DNA from: Chitinispirillaceae bacterium
GTDB lineage: Bacteria; Fibrobacterota; Chitinivibrionia; Chitinivibrionales; Chitinispirillaceae
NCBI GenBank assembly: GCA_016932075.1
Contig: JAFGDP010000089.1
Coordinates: forward strand, 1 to 6,103
Direction of reading: 5' to 3'
Length of the DNA stretch: 6,103 bases
The notes below the pieces were generated by a model. The model was not told the DNA's origin. It ran no database searches and saw nothing but the letters and a program-made list of their open reading frames with translations. Of this stretch, positions 5,661-6,103 are shown one piece after another. Position 1 is the first letter of the stretch; each line of letters starts with the position of its first letter. The translations under genes and the position numbers were made by a program.

Positions 5661-6103
5661 ATGATTGATATGAATACAAAAATTTATCCCGATTCAGGTG
5701 TCGAGCTGAAAGAATTTACCGCTAAAAATTACGATAGGGTAATGAATATCGGCACCCTGGGCCTGTACAGGGGTTTTATTAAAAAGGCCATTAAAGACAT
5801 GGGTATCCGGCCCCATGACCAGATCCTCGATTTAGGCTGCGGGACCGGCAGGAATGCCAGGCTGATGTGCGGTTATTTAAATGAAAGAGGCCATATTACC
5901 GGATTGGATATTTCGGAATACATGGAAAGGCAATTCCGCCGCAACTTCAAGGGCGATAAACGCGCCGAGTTTAGGAAACAGCGCATCGATCTGCCATTTG
6001 ATTTACAGAACCCCTACGACAAGATTTTAATCAGCTTTGTTATACACGGGTTTCCACATGAAGTAAGGAATACCGTGATACAAAACGCCAGTAATCATTT
6101 AAA
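5661..6103 (+). CDS. Class I SAM-dependent methyltransferase, N-terminal 147 residues (3' end outside window)
   Basis: The visible part has a Rossmann-fold SAM-binding site. Motif I is ILDLGCGTGRNA (55-66), and the acidic residue ending strand 2 is D83 in TGLDISEYM (80-88). A likely post-strand-4 motif lies around DKILISFVIHGFPHE (120-134), resembling the UbiE/type 11 family. The substrate cannot be told. Possible starts are the ATGs at 5646, 5661 and 5670, all in one frame. 5661 is chosen because GAG at 5654-5656 lies at ribosome-binding distance, but the signal is weak and 5670 is a real alternative. It is the only plus-strand gene and diverges from the metal-uptake operon. About a third or more of a typical 200-250 residue enzyme lies beyond the window. 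Confidence 0.88.
   Translation, partial: MIDMNTKIYPDSGVELKEFTAKNYDRVMNIGTLGLYRGFIKKAIKDMGIRPHDQILDLGCGTGRNARLMCGYLNERGHITGLDISEYMERQFRRNFKGDKRAEFRKQRIDLPFDLQNPYDKILISFVIHGFPHEVRNTVIQNASNHL

Noticed and set aside
5461..5679. Minus-strand frame of 72 codons upstream of the methyltransferase
   Set aside because: It overlaps the methyltransferase start, has no ribosome site, and its composition does not look like a protein family I know.
1..6103. CRISPR arrays, tRNA or rRNA genes, insertion sequences
   Set aside because: No regularly spaced repeats beyond the two-unit tandem, no transposase-like frames and no RNA-gene signatures were seen.

Overview
The window looks like an iron-acquisition island from a Gram-negative bacterium. 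The Gram-negative call rests on an outer-membrane beta-barrel protein ending in Phe and on a periplasmic binding lipoprotein. Base composition is mid-range to moderately GC-rich, the operators are classical Fur boxes, and ferrous-iron uptake genes are present. This would suit an anaerobe or facultative anaerobe, but the sequence alone does not fix the phylum.

All genes except the last lie on the minus strand, so they read from right to left. The promoter-distal block (1-1701) is fur, feoA and then the 5' part of feoB, which runs off the left edge. A consensus sigma70-type promoter (TTGACC, 17 bp, TATAAT) and a perfect 7-1-7 Fur box lie just upstream of fur. The regulator therefore probably represses both itself and the Feo Fe(II) transporter.

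The second block (1834-5269) runs in the same direction. It encodes a 131-residue two-TM protein with a His-rich loop (unrecognised), a 361-residue outer-membrane barrel protein, a ZnuA/TroA-type metal-binding lipoprotein, and an ABC-3-type metal permease. No ATPase gene is present in the block. Its upstream region (5282-5399) is a diverged copy of the fur upstream region (1698-1785), including the promoter, the Fur box, the Shine-Dalgarno region and even the fur start codon, which here is followed at once by a stop. The block is thus flanked by direct repeats and has apparently acquired the fur promoter by duplication. Together, outer-membrane pore, periplasmic capture protein and inner-membrane permease form a plausible Fur-controlled envelope-spanning divalent-metal uptake route beside Feo.

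On the right, 5400-5660 is non-coding and contains a perfect 17-bp palindrome. A plus-strand class I SAM-dependent methyltransferase starts near 5661 and runs off the right edge; its link to metal uptake is unclear.
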